DNA of 64,000 bases. Source: Nannocystis exedens. GTDB lineage: Bacteria; Myxococcota_A; Polyangia; Nannocystales; Nannocystaceae. This document shows positions 36,714-49,685 of the stretch, in pieces. Position numbers and translations under genes: made by a program. Positions within the stretch are counted from its first letter, which is position 1. Every line of letters begins with the position of its first letter. Location of the stretch: contig NZ_NETK01000001.1 in assembly GCF_002343915.1 (NCBI RefSeq), positions 7,950,001 through 8,014,000 of the forward strand, in the 5' to 3' direction. The notes under the pieces are model-generated. The model made no database searches. It worked only from the letters and a program-made list of their open reading frames with translations, and was not told where the DNA came from.

Positions 36714-37476
36714 CGGGACACAGCAGCTCGACGCGCAGGCCGGCCAGCGGGTGGCGGACCAGGCCGCCGAGCCAGCGCTGGTGGAGGTACCAGGCGCTCG
36801 GCTGGTCGATCGGGCGCACCGGCATCTGCTCGCCGAGGATCGCCTGCAGGCGGAGGGCGGCGTCGTCGCGGGCCGGACCGGGCGGCAGGGCGGCGAAGGC
36901 GGCGTAGGCGGCGTCGTAGGCCGGGTCGCAGAAGCCGGCCAGGTTGTCGGTCGCGGCGCAGGTCATCGACGACAAAAAATTGCTCGGGTCGAGGTAGTCG
37001 GCCTCGAAGCGGAGGCCGAACAGGTGGGCCCCGGCGCGCAGGCCGGGGTCGAATAAAAAATTGTCGCGCGCGGTGAAGCGGAGGTCGACGCCGAGCGGGC
37101 GCAGGAACTCGCGCAGGAGCGCGGCCTCCTGCCGCTCGGGCTCGCCGGGGCCGCCCCAGTAATTCAATAAGAATGTCCTTCCGGACAGGCCGGCGTCGGC
37201 GAGGATCTGCAGCGCCCCGTCGAGGTCGCGCTGCGGCGGGGCGTCGGCGAGGTCCTGGCGCGGCGAGACCTCGCGCGGGAGCACGCTGGCGCTGGCCTCG
37301 GCCCACGCGCCGTTGCGCACGACCTCGAGGTAGCGCGGGACGTCGACGGCGCGGGCGATCGCCCGCCGCAGCGCCAGGTTCTCGCGCGCGCGGGCCGGAT
37401 CGGGGTGGTGGCCGATCTCGGGGCTCGCCATGTTGAAGTAGAGCAGGTCGACCGCGGCGACCGGGAACTTCTCCAG

Positions 37477-37509
37477 ACCTGTCCCGGGGGCAGGGCCCCG
37501 GGGACAGGT
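37477..37509. repeat. Palindromic array at the solute-binding-protein frameshift
   Basis: ACCTGT (37477), GCAGGG (37490) and ACAGGT (37504). The second step is 14 bp with spacer CCCCGGGG; the first is 13 bp with spacer CCCGGGG, lacking one C. Restoring that base gives the usual 14-bp register and joins the two halves of the gene in one frame. Confidence 0.8.
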
Positions 37510-38459
37510 CGGCCGAGCGCGACGACCTCGGCGAACTGCGCCTGGCCGGGCACGATCGCCGCCAGCTCGCCGGCCTGGAACGCGCGCAGGGCCGGCTCGC
37601 CGTGCTGGAAGTGGGTGAGCACCACGCGCGGGGCCGCGGGCGCGTGCGGGCACGGGAGCGGCGGGCGCTCGGGCGGCTGCGGGTACGGGCGCGGCGCGCC
37701 GTCGGCGACGAGCACGGCCGTGCGCGGGAACTCGCTGGCCGCGGGGTCGAAGCGGTAGGGGCCGCTGCCGACCGGGTGCCTGGCGAAGCGCGGGCGCTCG
37801 GGGCCGGAGCCGTCGTAGTAGTCGGCGCACTCGGGCGGGACGATCGACAGCGCCGGGTGGGCGAGGATCGCCGCGAACTCCGGCTGCGGCCGGGTGAGCC
37901 GGATCGTCACGGTGCCGGCGGCGTCGTCGAAGGCGATCGGGCCCGGCGGGCGCGGCGTGGTCCGGTGCCAATCGTCGAGCCCGGCGACCCGGCCGGCCAG
38001 CAGCGACCAGGCGGCGTGCTTGCCGGGGGTGATCCGCAGCAGCGAGGCGGCGACGTCGCCGGCGCGGACCGGGCGCTCCTGGTCTTTGAGACAGGCGTCG
38101 CGCTGGAACCGCGGACCTTCCCGCAGGCGCAAGGAATAAGTGAGACCGTCAGGGCTGATCTCCGGCAGGTCGGCGAGCAGCTCCGGCACGAGGCGCGGCG
38201 GATCGGCGTGCGGATCCCAGTCGACGAGCGTGTCGTAGATCTGTGAGGTCAGTCGACGGCCGACCGAGTCCGACGCGTCGGCTGGATCCAGGGAGTAAAA
38301 CGCGGTCTCCAGGGTGAGGTGGACGGCGCGCTGCCCCTCGGTCTGCGGGGTCGATCCCGCTGCGCCGTTACCGCTGTCGACCTCGGTGTGACGAGAGCAT
38401 GCGACGAGCGCGAGGGCGAGGCACGCGAGCGCGGCGCGAGGCGTGGTAAGCCTTCGCCC

Positions 38460-42104
<3,645 letters not shown>

Positions 42105-42135
42105 CCGCGGCGGCGCTCCGGGGCGGCGCGAAGGG

Positions 42136-42155
42136 ACCTGGTCTTCGGGTCAGGT
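42136..42155. repeat. Palindromic pair after dnaE
   Basis: ACCTGG (42136) and TCAGGT (42150) with spacer TCTTCGGG, 30 bases after the dnaE stop. The hairpin with a TTCG loop could act as a transcript end, although no T-run follows. Confidence 0.62.
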
Positions 42156-42308
42156 ACTTTCGCACCCCGGCCGCGCGTCACGCGGCGGCGAGGTCGCGGC
42201 CGATCGTCGACGGCTGCGCAGATCCACGCGCGTATGCGTTCGCGGGCGTGCGGACGCGAGACCACTTGGGGGCCCGCGGCGAGGCCGGTTATGCTCGCCG
42301 GGCCCCCC

Positions 42309-45023
42309 ATGTCCGGCGCTCCCCAGGACGACAAGACCCGAGTGGAAGCCGCGCCGCGCGACGAGGGGGACGACCTCCCGCGCCGGATCGGCCGCTTTCA
42401 CGTGCTGGGTCGCCTCGGCGTCGGCGCGCAGGGACAAGTGCTGCTCGGCTACGACGCCGACCTCAACCGCCGGGTGGCGATCAAGCTGCTGCGCGGCACC
42501 GGCGGCCCCGACGAGCGCGACCGCATGCGCCGCGAGGCGCAGGCGCTGGCGCTCCTGTCTCACCCGAACGTGGTCCAGGTCTACGAGGTCGGCGAGTACG
42601 CCAACACGCTGTACCTGGCGATGGAGTACGTGTCGGGCTCGACGCTGCACACGTGGGTCAAGCACCACTCGCAGCGGGAGATCCTCGGCGCCTACCTGCA
42701 GGCGGGACGCGGGCTGGCGGCGGCGCACAGCGCGGGCCTGGTGCACCGCGACTTCAAGCCGCTCAACGCGATGGTCGGCAAGGACGGCCGCGTGCGGGTG
42801 ATGGACTTCGGCCTGGCGCGCGGCGAGCTGGCGACGCGCAGCCCGGAGGAGAACACGGTGATGCGCGCGCCGACGGCGGTGCTGTGGAGCGGTGTGACCG
42901 AGGCGGGCTCGCTGATGGGCACGCCGGCCTACATGGCGCCCGAGCACTGGAAGGGCGAGGTGGTCGACGCGCGCACCGACCAGTTCGCGTTCTGCGTGTC
43001 GCTGTGGGAGGGCCTGTACGGCGAGCGGCCGTACGCGGGCAAGACCACCGAGGACTTCCGCGCGGCGATCCTCGGCAACAAGCGGCGCGAGCCGCCGGCC
43101 AAGGCGAAGGTGCCGTCGTGGCTGCGCCAGGTGCTCGAGCGCGGGATGCAGGGCGACCCGGCGCTGCGCTGGCCGTCGATGGCGGCGCTGCTGGCGGAGC
43201 TCGAGAGCGGGACGCCGCGGCGGCGCCGGCGGTTCGCGGCGGCGGCGTTCCTCGGGCTCGGCGGGCTGGTCGCCGGCGAGGTCGCGTACGAGCGCCTGCA
43301 GGCGCGCTGGCAGGCCGAGGCCTGCTGGGACGGCGGCCAGGAGCCGGTGCGGCAGTGGGAGGCGGCGCGCGCGGCCGTCGAGGCGGGGTTCGTCGCGGCG
43401 GCGCCGGCGGTCGGCGAGCGCACGTTCCGCCGCGTGGCCGTGATCGTCGACGAGTTCACCGCCGCGTGGGCGAGCGCCAGGTCGCGGCTGTGCATGATGC
43501 CCCGCATCGACCCGCGCTGGTCGAGCGACCTGGTCGGCCGCGCCGAGGAGTGCCTGCTCGAGGCCCGCTGGGCGTTCGAGAGCACGCTCGAGCGGTTCGC
43601 GGCGCTCGACGCGGTCACGGTGCAGCGCGCGGTCGCGGCGGTGTCCGACCTGCCGCCGCCGGCGACCTGCCTCGATCTGTCGTACCTCGCCCGCCAGTCG
43701 CCGCCGCCGGCCGACGAGCAGGTGCGCGCCGAGGTGCTGCGCGTGCGCCAGGCGCTGCGACAGGTCCGCTCGCTCGGCGCGACCGGTCGGTTCCAGGAGG
43801 GCCTCGAGCAGAGCAAGAAGCTCATCGCCGAGGCCGACGCGGTCGGCTGGCGGCCGCTGGCGGCGCTGGCCCGCTTCCGCGCGGCGATGTTCGCCAGCGA
43901 CGTCACCGACCTCGAGCAGGCCGAGGCGTGGCTCGAGGAGGCGATGGTGCTGGCGGCCGAGACCGGCCAGGACTCGCTGCTCGCCGACATCGTCACCGGC
44001 CTGGCCGACGTCGTCGGCGGTCGCATGGCCCGCCACGAGGAGGGCCTCCGCTGGGCCAAGCTGGCGCAGGCGATGACGGTATCGCTCGGCGAGGCCGACA
44101 CGGTGCGCGGCACCTGGGTGCTCAACATCCTCGGGCTCATCTACCTCGACCGCGGCCAGCTCGACGAGGCCGAGGAGGTGATGGAGCAGATCCTCGCCAT
44201 CGTCAGCGAGGAGCTCGGCGCCGACGACCTCGAGATGGCCGGAGCGCTCAACAACCGCGGCAACCTGCACTACCGCCGCGAACGCCTCGAGGACGCGCGG
44301 GTCTGCTACCAGCGCGCGCTCGATCTGTTCGAGCGGATCCTCGGGCCCGAGCACCCCGACGTCGCGCTCGCGCTCGGCAACCTGGCCCGCCTCGCGCTCG
44401 ACCGCGGCGACCTCGACGGGGCCGAGCGCCTCGGCCTGCGCGCCCTGGCGATCCGCGAGCAGACCAACGGCGCCGAGAGCCTCGAGGCGTCGCACGCCCA
44501 GCAGGACCTCGGCAACATCTACCGCGCCCGCGGTGAGTCGGCGAAGGCGCTCGAGCTGCTCGAGCGCGCGGCCGTCGGCGCGGCCAAGGCCCTCGGCGCC
44601 GAACACCCGGAGGTCGGCTACGCGCTGCTGAGCCTGGGCGAGCTGCACCTGCAACGCCGCGACCTCGACAAGGCGGCCCGCTTCTACTCGCGCGCGCTCG
44701 GCATCTTCCAGGCCTCCCGCGGCCCCGATCATCTCGACGTCGCGCCGGCGACGCTCGGCCTCGGCGAGGTCGCGCTCGGCCGCGGCCGCGTGACCGAGGC
44801 GGTCCGCCAGTTCGAGCGCGCGCAGCAGCTCTACGCCGCCAACGAGCGCCCGCGCGACGCCGCCTGGGCCCGCTTCGCCGTCGCCCGCGCCCGCTGGACC
44901 CGCAAGGCCACGCAGGCCGAGGCCCGCGCGCTCGCCCAGGCCGCCGCCGAGGAGCTCACGGCCCTGGGCGCCGCCGCCGACCGGGCCGAGGTCGACGCCT
45001 GGCTGGCCGAGCATGGCGGATAG
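42309..45023 (+). CDS. Ser/Thr protein kinase with C-terminal TPR domain
   Basis: A 904-residue kinase. The kinase domain (about 25-300) has GRLGVGAQGQVLLGYD, the Lys in VAIKLLR, VHRDFKPLNAMV and MDFGLAR, then GTPAYMAPEHW. The Gly-rich loop is GVGAQG rather than the usual GxGGMG. A weakly hydrophobic segment near 325 (FAAAAFLGLGGLVAGEVAY) may be a membrane helix. About ten TPR units follow (LNILGLIYLDRGQLDEAEE; LNNRGNLHYRRERLEDARV; LLSLGELHLQRRDLDKAAR). This architecture is very common in myxobacteria and suggests partner-binding in signalling. ATG 42309 is preferred to ATG 42234 and 42291. Confidence 0.9.
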   Translation: MSGAPQDDKTRVEAAPRDEGDDLPRRIGRFHVLGRLGVGAQGQVLLGYDADLNRRVAIKLLRGTGGPDERDRMRREAQALALLSHPNVVQVYEVGEYANTLYLAMEYVSGSTLHTWVKHHSQREILGAYLQAGRGLAAAHSAGLVHRDFKPLNAMVGKDGRVRVMDFGLARGELATRSPEENTVMRAPTAVLWSGVTEAGSLMGTPAYMAPEHWKGEVVDARTDQFAFCVSLWEGLYGERPYAGKTTEDFRAAILGNKRREPPAKAKVPSWLRQVLERGMQGDPALRWPSMAALLAELESGTPRRRRRFAAAAFLGLGGLVAGEVAYERLQARWQAEACWDGGQEPVRQWEAARAAVEAGFVAAAPAVGERTFRRVAVIVDEFTAAWASARSRLCMMPRIDPRWSSDLVGRAEECLLEARWAFESTLERFAALDAVTVQRAVAAVSDLPPPATCLDLSYLARQSPPPADEQVRAEVLRVRQALRQVRSLGATGRFQEGLEQSKKLIAEADAVGWRPLAALARFRAAMFASDVTDLEQAEAWLEEAMVLAAETGQDSLLADIVTGLADVVGGRMARHEEGLRWAKLAQAMTVSLGEADTVRGTWVLNILGLIYLDRGQLDEAEEVMEQILAIVSEELGADDLEMAGALNNRGNLHYRRERLEDARVCYQRALDLFERILGPEHPDVALALGNLARLALDRGDLDGAERLGLRALAIREQTNGAESLEASHAQQDLGNIYRARGESAKALELLERAAVGAAKALGAEHPEVGYALLSLGELHLQRRDLDKAARFYSRALGIFQASRGPDHLDVAPATLGLGEVALGRGRVTEAVRQFERAQQLYAANERPRDAAWARFAVARARWTRKATQAEARALAQAAAEELTALGAAADRAEVDAWLAEHGG

Positions 45024-45024
45024 G

Positions 45025-45086
45025 ACATTCTGCCACAAGCATGTCGTTGCGGGCATGTGCCAAGGCACATGCTCGTCGGGACATGT
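45025..45086. repeat. 14-bp-phased palindromic array, 5 units
   Basis: ACATTC (45025), GCATGT (45039), GCATGT (45053), ACATGC (45067) and ACATGT (45081) at exact 14-bp steps. It begins immediately after the kinase stop codon (45021-45023). Confidence 0.88.
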
Positions 45087-45233
45087 CCGAAGGTGACGCT
45101 GCTCGACCCTCGGTTCTGCAGCCCTCCGCGCGGCCCCGTCACGCCTCCGCCAGGCCCGGCGTCTGCCTTCGGCCTGCACCCCAGCGCCTCGGCTCGCGGC
45201 GGCCGGTCGCTCCCCGAGCCTCCGCGCCGCGGT

Positions 45234-45833
45234 TCACAGGCGCGGCGGAGCGTGGCCGAGGCTGAAGTGGGGGATCTCGACGTACGCCATCATCTCGAGC
45301 AAGGCGACGATGTCGGGCGCCGACAGCATCAGCGGGCGGTGCGTCGGGCGGACGAAGCCCGCGGCGGCGCCGTGGTCGAGGAACGCGAGCAGGTGGTCGT
45401 AGTAGCCGCCGGCGTTGACGAGGCCGACCGGCTTGCGGTGATAGCCGAGCTGCAGCCACGTGGTCGCCTCGAACAGCTCCTCGAGCGTGCCGAAGCCGCC
45501 GGGCAGGGCGACGAAGGCGTCGCTGAGCTGGGCCATCATCATCTTGCGGGCATGCATGCTGTCGACGACGAACAGCTCGGTGAGGCCGTCGTGGCCGACC
45601 TCGACGTCCCACAGCTTCTGCGGGATGACGCCGAACACCTGGCCGCCCGCGCGCAGGGCCGCGTCCGCGACCTCGCCCATGAGGCCGATCTTGCCGCCGC
45701 CGTAGACGACGCCGATCCCGCTGCGGGCGAGGTGCTCGCCGACGCCGCGCGCGACCTCGGCGAAGGCGGGGTCCGTGCCCTTGTTCGAGCCGCAGAAGAT
45801 GCAGATCCGGCGGAATGTTCGCATCGTGCTCAT
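45234..45833 (-). CDS. LOG-family protein (TIGR00730, cytokinin-activating-type phosphoribohydrolase)
   Basis: A 199-residue Rossmann-like protein. It has the diagnostic PGGFGTLEE, preceded by SMHARKMMM and followed by GYYDHLLAFLD. The N-terminal ICIFCGSNKGTDPAFAE and GVVYGGGKIGLMG fit the same family. Such proteins release adenine-type base from nucleoside 5'-monophosphates; they were once annotated as lysine decarboxylases. The ATG complementary to 45831-45833 was chosen. It is divergent from the zinc-ribbon gene with 55 bp between starts. Confidence 0.92.
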   Translation of the reverse strand: MSTMRTFRRICIFCGSNKGTDPAFAEVARGVGEHLARSGIGVVYGGGKIGLMGEVADAALRAGGQVFGVIPQKLWDVEVGHDGLTELFVVDSMHARKMMMAQLSDAFVALPGGFGTLEELFEATTWLQLGYHRKPVGLVNAGGYYDHLLAFLDHGAAAGFVRPTHRPLMLSAPDIVALLEMMAYVEIPHFSLGHAPPRL

Positions 45834-45888
45834 GAGCGCTCGCGGGCTTCTTACCACGGGACCGCGCGATCGCTGGTATCGTGCGAGC

Positions 45889-46545
45889 ATGCGTCGCCCC
45901 CGCCCGACCGAGGAGTCGCGCGCCCGCGCGGCCCGGATCACGCAGGCCCTGGCCGACCTGCTGCCCGACGAGCCGCTGCCCGCCAGCCCGTCCGAACCGG
46001 GCTCTGCAGGTCGCCGGGCCGCCCGCGGCGGTGATTGCCCCGGCTGCGGCGAGCCGCTGCAGGCGACCGCCGCCCGCCATGGGGTCGAGTTCGACACCTG
46101 CGGCACGTGCGGCGGGATCTGGCTCGACGCGGGCGAGCTCGAGGCGCTGACCTCCGGCCTCGACCCGATCCCCGGCACGGGGGCGCAAAACGAGGCCGAC
46201 CTGCGCGCCCGGGTGCCGGCCCCCGCTCCCCGCGAGGCGGACATCCGCTACCGCGAGTGCCCGCGCTGCCGCGAGGTGATGAACCGCCGCAACTTCGGGA
46301 CGATCAGCGGGGTGATCGTCGACGAGTGCCGCCACCACGGGCTGTTCCTCGACGCCGGCGAGCTCGAAGAGGTCGAGGCGTTCCTCCGCGCCGGCGGCCG
46401 GGCCGTCGGCGAGGCCGCGCGCGCCCGCGCGGCCGCGCGCAGCATGCCGCCCGCGCCGCCGCAGCTCGAGACGCCGCGATCGGCGCGTCACGAGACCGCC
46501 GCGACGTCGGTCGTCGACGTGCTGTGGAACCTGCTCTTCACCTGA
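45889..46545 (+). CDS. Double zinc-ribbon (zf-TFIIB-like) protein
   Basis: A 218-residue soluble protein with two zinc-ribbon-like units, one at about 50-90 (CPGCGEP...CGTCGGIWLDAGELEAL) and one at about 122-165 (CPRCREVMNRRNFG...CRHHGLFLDAGELEEVEAF). The repeated GxWLDAGELE / GLFLDAGELE end is typical of the zf-TFIIB family. The second unit replaces the CxxC of its knuckle with CRHH. A basic and Pro-rich tail follows. The role is unknown; nucleic-acid or protein binding is likely. Confidence 0.8.
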   Translation: MRRPRPTEESRARAARITQALADLLPDEPLPASPSEPGSAGRRAARGGDCPGCGEPLQATAARHGVEFDTCGTCGGIWLDAGELEALTSGLDPIPGTGAQNEADLRARVPAPAPREADIRYRECPRCREVMNRRNFGTISGVIVDECRHHGLFLDAGELEEVEAFLRAGGRAVGEAARARAAARSMPPAPPQLETPRSARHETAATSVVDVLWNLLFT

Positions 46546-46549
46546 CCGG

Positions 46550-46625
46550 ACGCGTCCGACAGGACATGCCCGATAAAGCATGTTTTAAACATCATGTGCT
46601 ATGCGACATGGTCGAAGGCACATGG
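46550..46625. repeat. 14-bp-phased palindromic array, 6 units
   Basis: ACGCGT (46550), ACATGC (46564), GCATGT (46578), TCATGT (46592), ACATGG (46606) and ACATGG (46620) at 14-bp steps. The segment GGACATGCCCGATAAAGC (46562-46579) recurs at 50682-50699. The array fills the whole gap between the convergent zinc-ribbon and sigma-54 activator genes. Confidence 0.88.
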
Positions 46626-46642
46626 GCATGAGAGCGCGCGCC

Positions 46643-48139
46643 TCAGGCGGTGCGGGCGACGCCGAGCTTCTTCATGCGGCTCTGCAGGGTCGAGGGCGGC
46701 ACGCCGAGCAGCTCGGCGGCCCCGCCGGGGCCGTAGATCCGGCCCCGCGTGTGGGCGAGGACGCGCTGGATCTGCAGGGCGGAGACCTCCTCGAGCGTGG
46801 CGATCCGGCCGTCGTGCTGCAGCGGCGCCTCGGCGGACATGGTCTTGGGGGCAGGTTCGATGGGACCTGTCCCGGTGGGCATGTCCCCGAGTTCGAACGC
46901 CTCGGGCCCGAGCACCTCGCCGGCGGTGACGATGGTGGCGCGCTCGAGCACGTTGCTGAGCTCGCGCAGGTTGCCGGGCCAGGCGTGGGCGCGCAGGCGG
47001 GCCAGGCCCTCCTCGCTGACCCGCATGCCGCGCCGGCCCGTGCGCTGGCTCTGCTCGGCGAGCATGGCGGCGCACAGGAGCGGCAGGTCCTCGAGGCGCT
47101 GGCGCAGCGGCGGCAGGCGCAGCGGGAACACGGCGAGGCGGTAATAGAGGTCTTCGCGCAGGCGGCCGCGGGCGATCGCCTTCTCGAGGTCGACGTGGGT
47201 GGCGGCGAGCAGCCGGACGTCGACCTTGACGCTCTTGTCGCTGCCGACGGGCTCGACCACGCCCTCCTGCACGACCCGCAGCAGCTTGGCCTGCAGCTCG
47301 ATCGGCAGCTCGCCGATCTCGTCGAGCAGCAAGGTGCCGCCGTTGGCGAGCTGGAACCGACCCAGGCGGTCGCGCGTGGCCCCGGTGAAGGCGCCGCGGG
47401 TGTGGCCGAACAGCTCGCTCTCGAGCAGCGAGGCCGGGATGGCGGCGCAGTTGATGGCGACGAAGGGGCGGTCGGCCCGCGCGCTCCAGCGGTGCAGGGC
47501 GCGGGCGAGCCGCTCCTTGCCGGTGCCGGTCTCGCCGAGGATCAGCACCGGCGTGTCGGTGGGGGCGACCTGGCGGGCGCGCGCCGCGACCGCGCGCACG
47601 GCCGGACTGACGCTGCGCTCGAGCACGCCGTAACCGGCGGCGACCTCGTCGAGCTCGCGCGCCCGCTCGAGCTCCGCCTCGCGCAGGTTCTCGAGGGCGA
47701 CGCGCCGCTCGGCGTTGTCGAGCGCGAGGCCGAGGATCTGCCCGTAGGTCTCGACCTGGTCGACGACCGCCGGCGGGTAGCTCTCGCAGTGGGTGCGGTC
47801 GAGGGTGAGGACCCCGAGCGAGCGGCCGGCGGCGTGCAGCGGGACCACCATGCAGGCGTGGCCGGGCGAGAGATCGAGGACGCCGTCGAAGGGATCGCCG
47901 TCGCCGTGACGGTGATCATCCTCCGTGAAGGCGCGGGCCCGGCGCGTCTCGAGCGCCTCGCGCAGGGTCGGAAACCGCGCCAGGTCGATGCGGTGGCCGC
48001 GGACCTGGCTGGCGAGGTGACCGCGGGCGGCGCGGACGACCAGGCTGCCCTCGTCGAGGGTAAACACGGCTGCGAGGTCGTACGGGGCGATCCGGGCGAC
48101 CCAGTCGAGGCCGCGGCGCAGGAGGTCGTCGGTGTCCAT
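46643..48139 (-). CDS. GAF-domain sigma-54-dependent transcriptional activator
   Basis: A 498-residue bacterial enhancer-binding protein. It has an N-terminal GAF domain (about 10-160), a central AAA+ domain with Walker A GETGTGKE, the sigma-54-contacting loop GAFTGA and the Walker-B region GGTLLLDEIGELP, R-finger area WPGNLREL, and a C-terminal Fis-type helix-turn-helix (GAAELLGVPPSTLQSRMKKL). Between the AAA+ domain and the helix-turn-helix the frame passes through a four-unit palindromic array (46837-46884). The gene is divergent from the peroxiredoxin-AhpD pair, whose upstream region contains a sigma-54-type promoter, so it likely activates them in response to peroxide or a bound small molecule. 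Confidence 0.92.
   Translation of the reverse strand: MDTDDLLRRGLDWVARIAPYDLAAVFTLDEGSLVVRAARGHLASQVRGHRIDLARFPTLREALETRRARAFTEDDHRHGDGDPFDGVLDLSPGHACMVVPLHAAGRSLGVLTLDRTHCESYPPAVVDQVETYGQILGLALDNAERRVALENLREAELERARELDEVAAGYGVLERSVSPAVRAVAARARQVAPTDTPVLILGETGTGKERLARALHRWSARADRPFVAINCAAIPASLLESELFGHTRGAFTGATRDRLGRFQLANGGTLLLDEIGELPIELQAKLLRVVQEGVVEPVGSDKSVKVDVRLLAATHVDLEKAIARGRLREDLYYRLAVFPLRLPPLRQRLEDLPLLCAAMLAEQSQRTGRRGMRVSEEGLARLRAHAWPGNLRELSNVLERATIVTAGEVLGPEAFELGDMPTGTGPIEPAPKTMSAEAPLQHDGRIATLEEVSALQIQRVLAHTRGRIYGPGGAAELLGVPPSTLQSRMKKLGVARTA
46837..46884. repeat. 14-bp-phased palindromic array inside the sigma-54 activator gene
   Basis: ACATGG (46837), GCAGGT (46851), ACCTGT (46865) and GCATGT (46879) at exact 14-bp steps. 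It is translated in frame as part of the linker between the AAA+ and DNA-binding domains (GDMPTGTGPIEPAPKTM). Confidence 0.85.
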
Positions 48140-48184
48140 GGAGCGAGTGTGGATCGCCGGGCACCGAAATGCCAGTGTTGGGGT

Positions 48185-48198
48185 ACCGAAGGATCGGT
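48185..48198. promoter_or_regulatory. Candidate upstream activator site
   Basis: The dyad ACCGA-AGGA-TCGGT lies about 75-85 bp upstream of the sigma-54-type promoter. A related GGGCACCGAA at 48159 and the palindrome GACCGGTC at 48206-48213 are nearby. The position suits a binding site of the divergently encoded activator. Confidence 0.4.
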
Positions 48199-48269
48199 GG
48201 ACCACGACCGGTCGGGGCCGCGCGACCGCGAGCGAGCGGACAAGTGTCTGATTTTGTTCAGTCTGTCCT

Positions 48270-48287
48270 TTGGTCCGCCCCCTGCTA
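48270..48287 (+). promoter_or_regulatory. Candidate sigma-54 (-24/-12) promoter of the peroxiredoxin operon
   Basis: TTTGGTCC...CCTGCTA has GG at 48272-48273 and GC at 48284-48285 with exactly ten bases between, the sigma-54 spacing, and matches most of TGGCACG-N4-TTGCW. It lies about 55 bp before the peroxiredoxin start. Confidence 0.62.
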
Positions 48288-48341
48288 TTGCACCCATGTC
48301 CCGCGAGCGTTGCCGCTCGCTTCCAGGAAAGAGAACAGACC

Positions 48342-48875
<534 letters not shown>

Positions 48876-48916
48876 GCCCGCCGGGTCGCGGCGCGAAGAG
48901 AGGAGAGGAGGACATC

Positions 48917-49444
48917 ATGGCCAATACCGTCGAATCACTGCGAGAGCAGCTCCCCGAGGCCGCAAGGGACCTCAAGGTGAACCTGCAGAACGTCCTGCAG
49001 GAGTCGTCGCTGACCCCGGCCCAGCGCTGGGGGACGGCGGTGGCCTGCGCCATCGCCTCCCGCAACGCGACCCTGACCCAGGTGCTGGTCGACGCGGCGC
49101 GCGAACAGGTCGACGCGGCGACCATCGAGGACGCCCGCGCGGCCGCGGCGCTGATGGCGATGAACAACGTGTACTACCGGTTCAAGCACATGGTCGGCAG
49201 CGAGGACTACGAGAAGCTGCCGGCGCGCCTGCGCATGACCCGGATCGCCAAGCCGCACAGCTCGAAGCTCGACTTTGAGCTGTTCTGCCTGGCCGTCAGC
49301 GCCGTCTTCGGTTGCGAGCGGTGCGTCGTCTCCCACGAGAAGACGATCCGCGAGGCCGGCGGCACGTCGGAGCAGATCCACGACGCCGTGCGCACCGGCG
49401 CGGTCGTCCACGGCGTCGCCGTCGCCCTCGAGCTCGGCGTCTGA
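48917..49444 (+). CDS. ahpD: AhpD-family alkylhydroperoxidase
   Basis: A 175-residue helical protein with the catalytic CxxC and following histidine (FGCERCVVSHEKTIREAG, near residues 132-145), as in Mycobacterium AhpD. There AhpD reduces AhpC using a lipoamide-linked dehydrogenase. The start follows a clear AGGAGAGGAGG ribosome site. Second gene of the putative sigma-54-controlled operon with the peroxiredoxin. Confidence 0.92.
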   Translation: MANTVESLREQLPEAARDLKVNLQNVLQESSLTPAQRWGTAVACAIASRNATLTQVLVDAAREQVDAATIEDARAAAALMAMNNVYYRFKHMVGSEDYEKLPARLRMTRIAKPHSSKLDFELFCLAVSAVFGCERCVVSHEKTIREAGGTSEQIHDAVRTGAVVHGVAVALELGV

Positions 49445-49685
49445 ACGTTGTTCGCGCCGGCGCTTCGGGCGCCGGGTCGGGCGGGCGGCGCGGCAGTGGC
49501 GAAATCGCCCCCCGCGGCGCCCGCCTGTCTTTTGTGCTCCACCCGCACTAGCGGCTAAGGTGCGCGCCGCGACCTGCATCGGACCCGCCGGCGACGGCCC
49601 GCTCGAGGACGGCTGACGAGACGGGACCAGGTGGTGTAGGTTGCATAACCTAGCCCACCCCCCGCCCGCCGCGCGCTTTCCCCAC

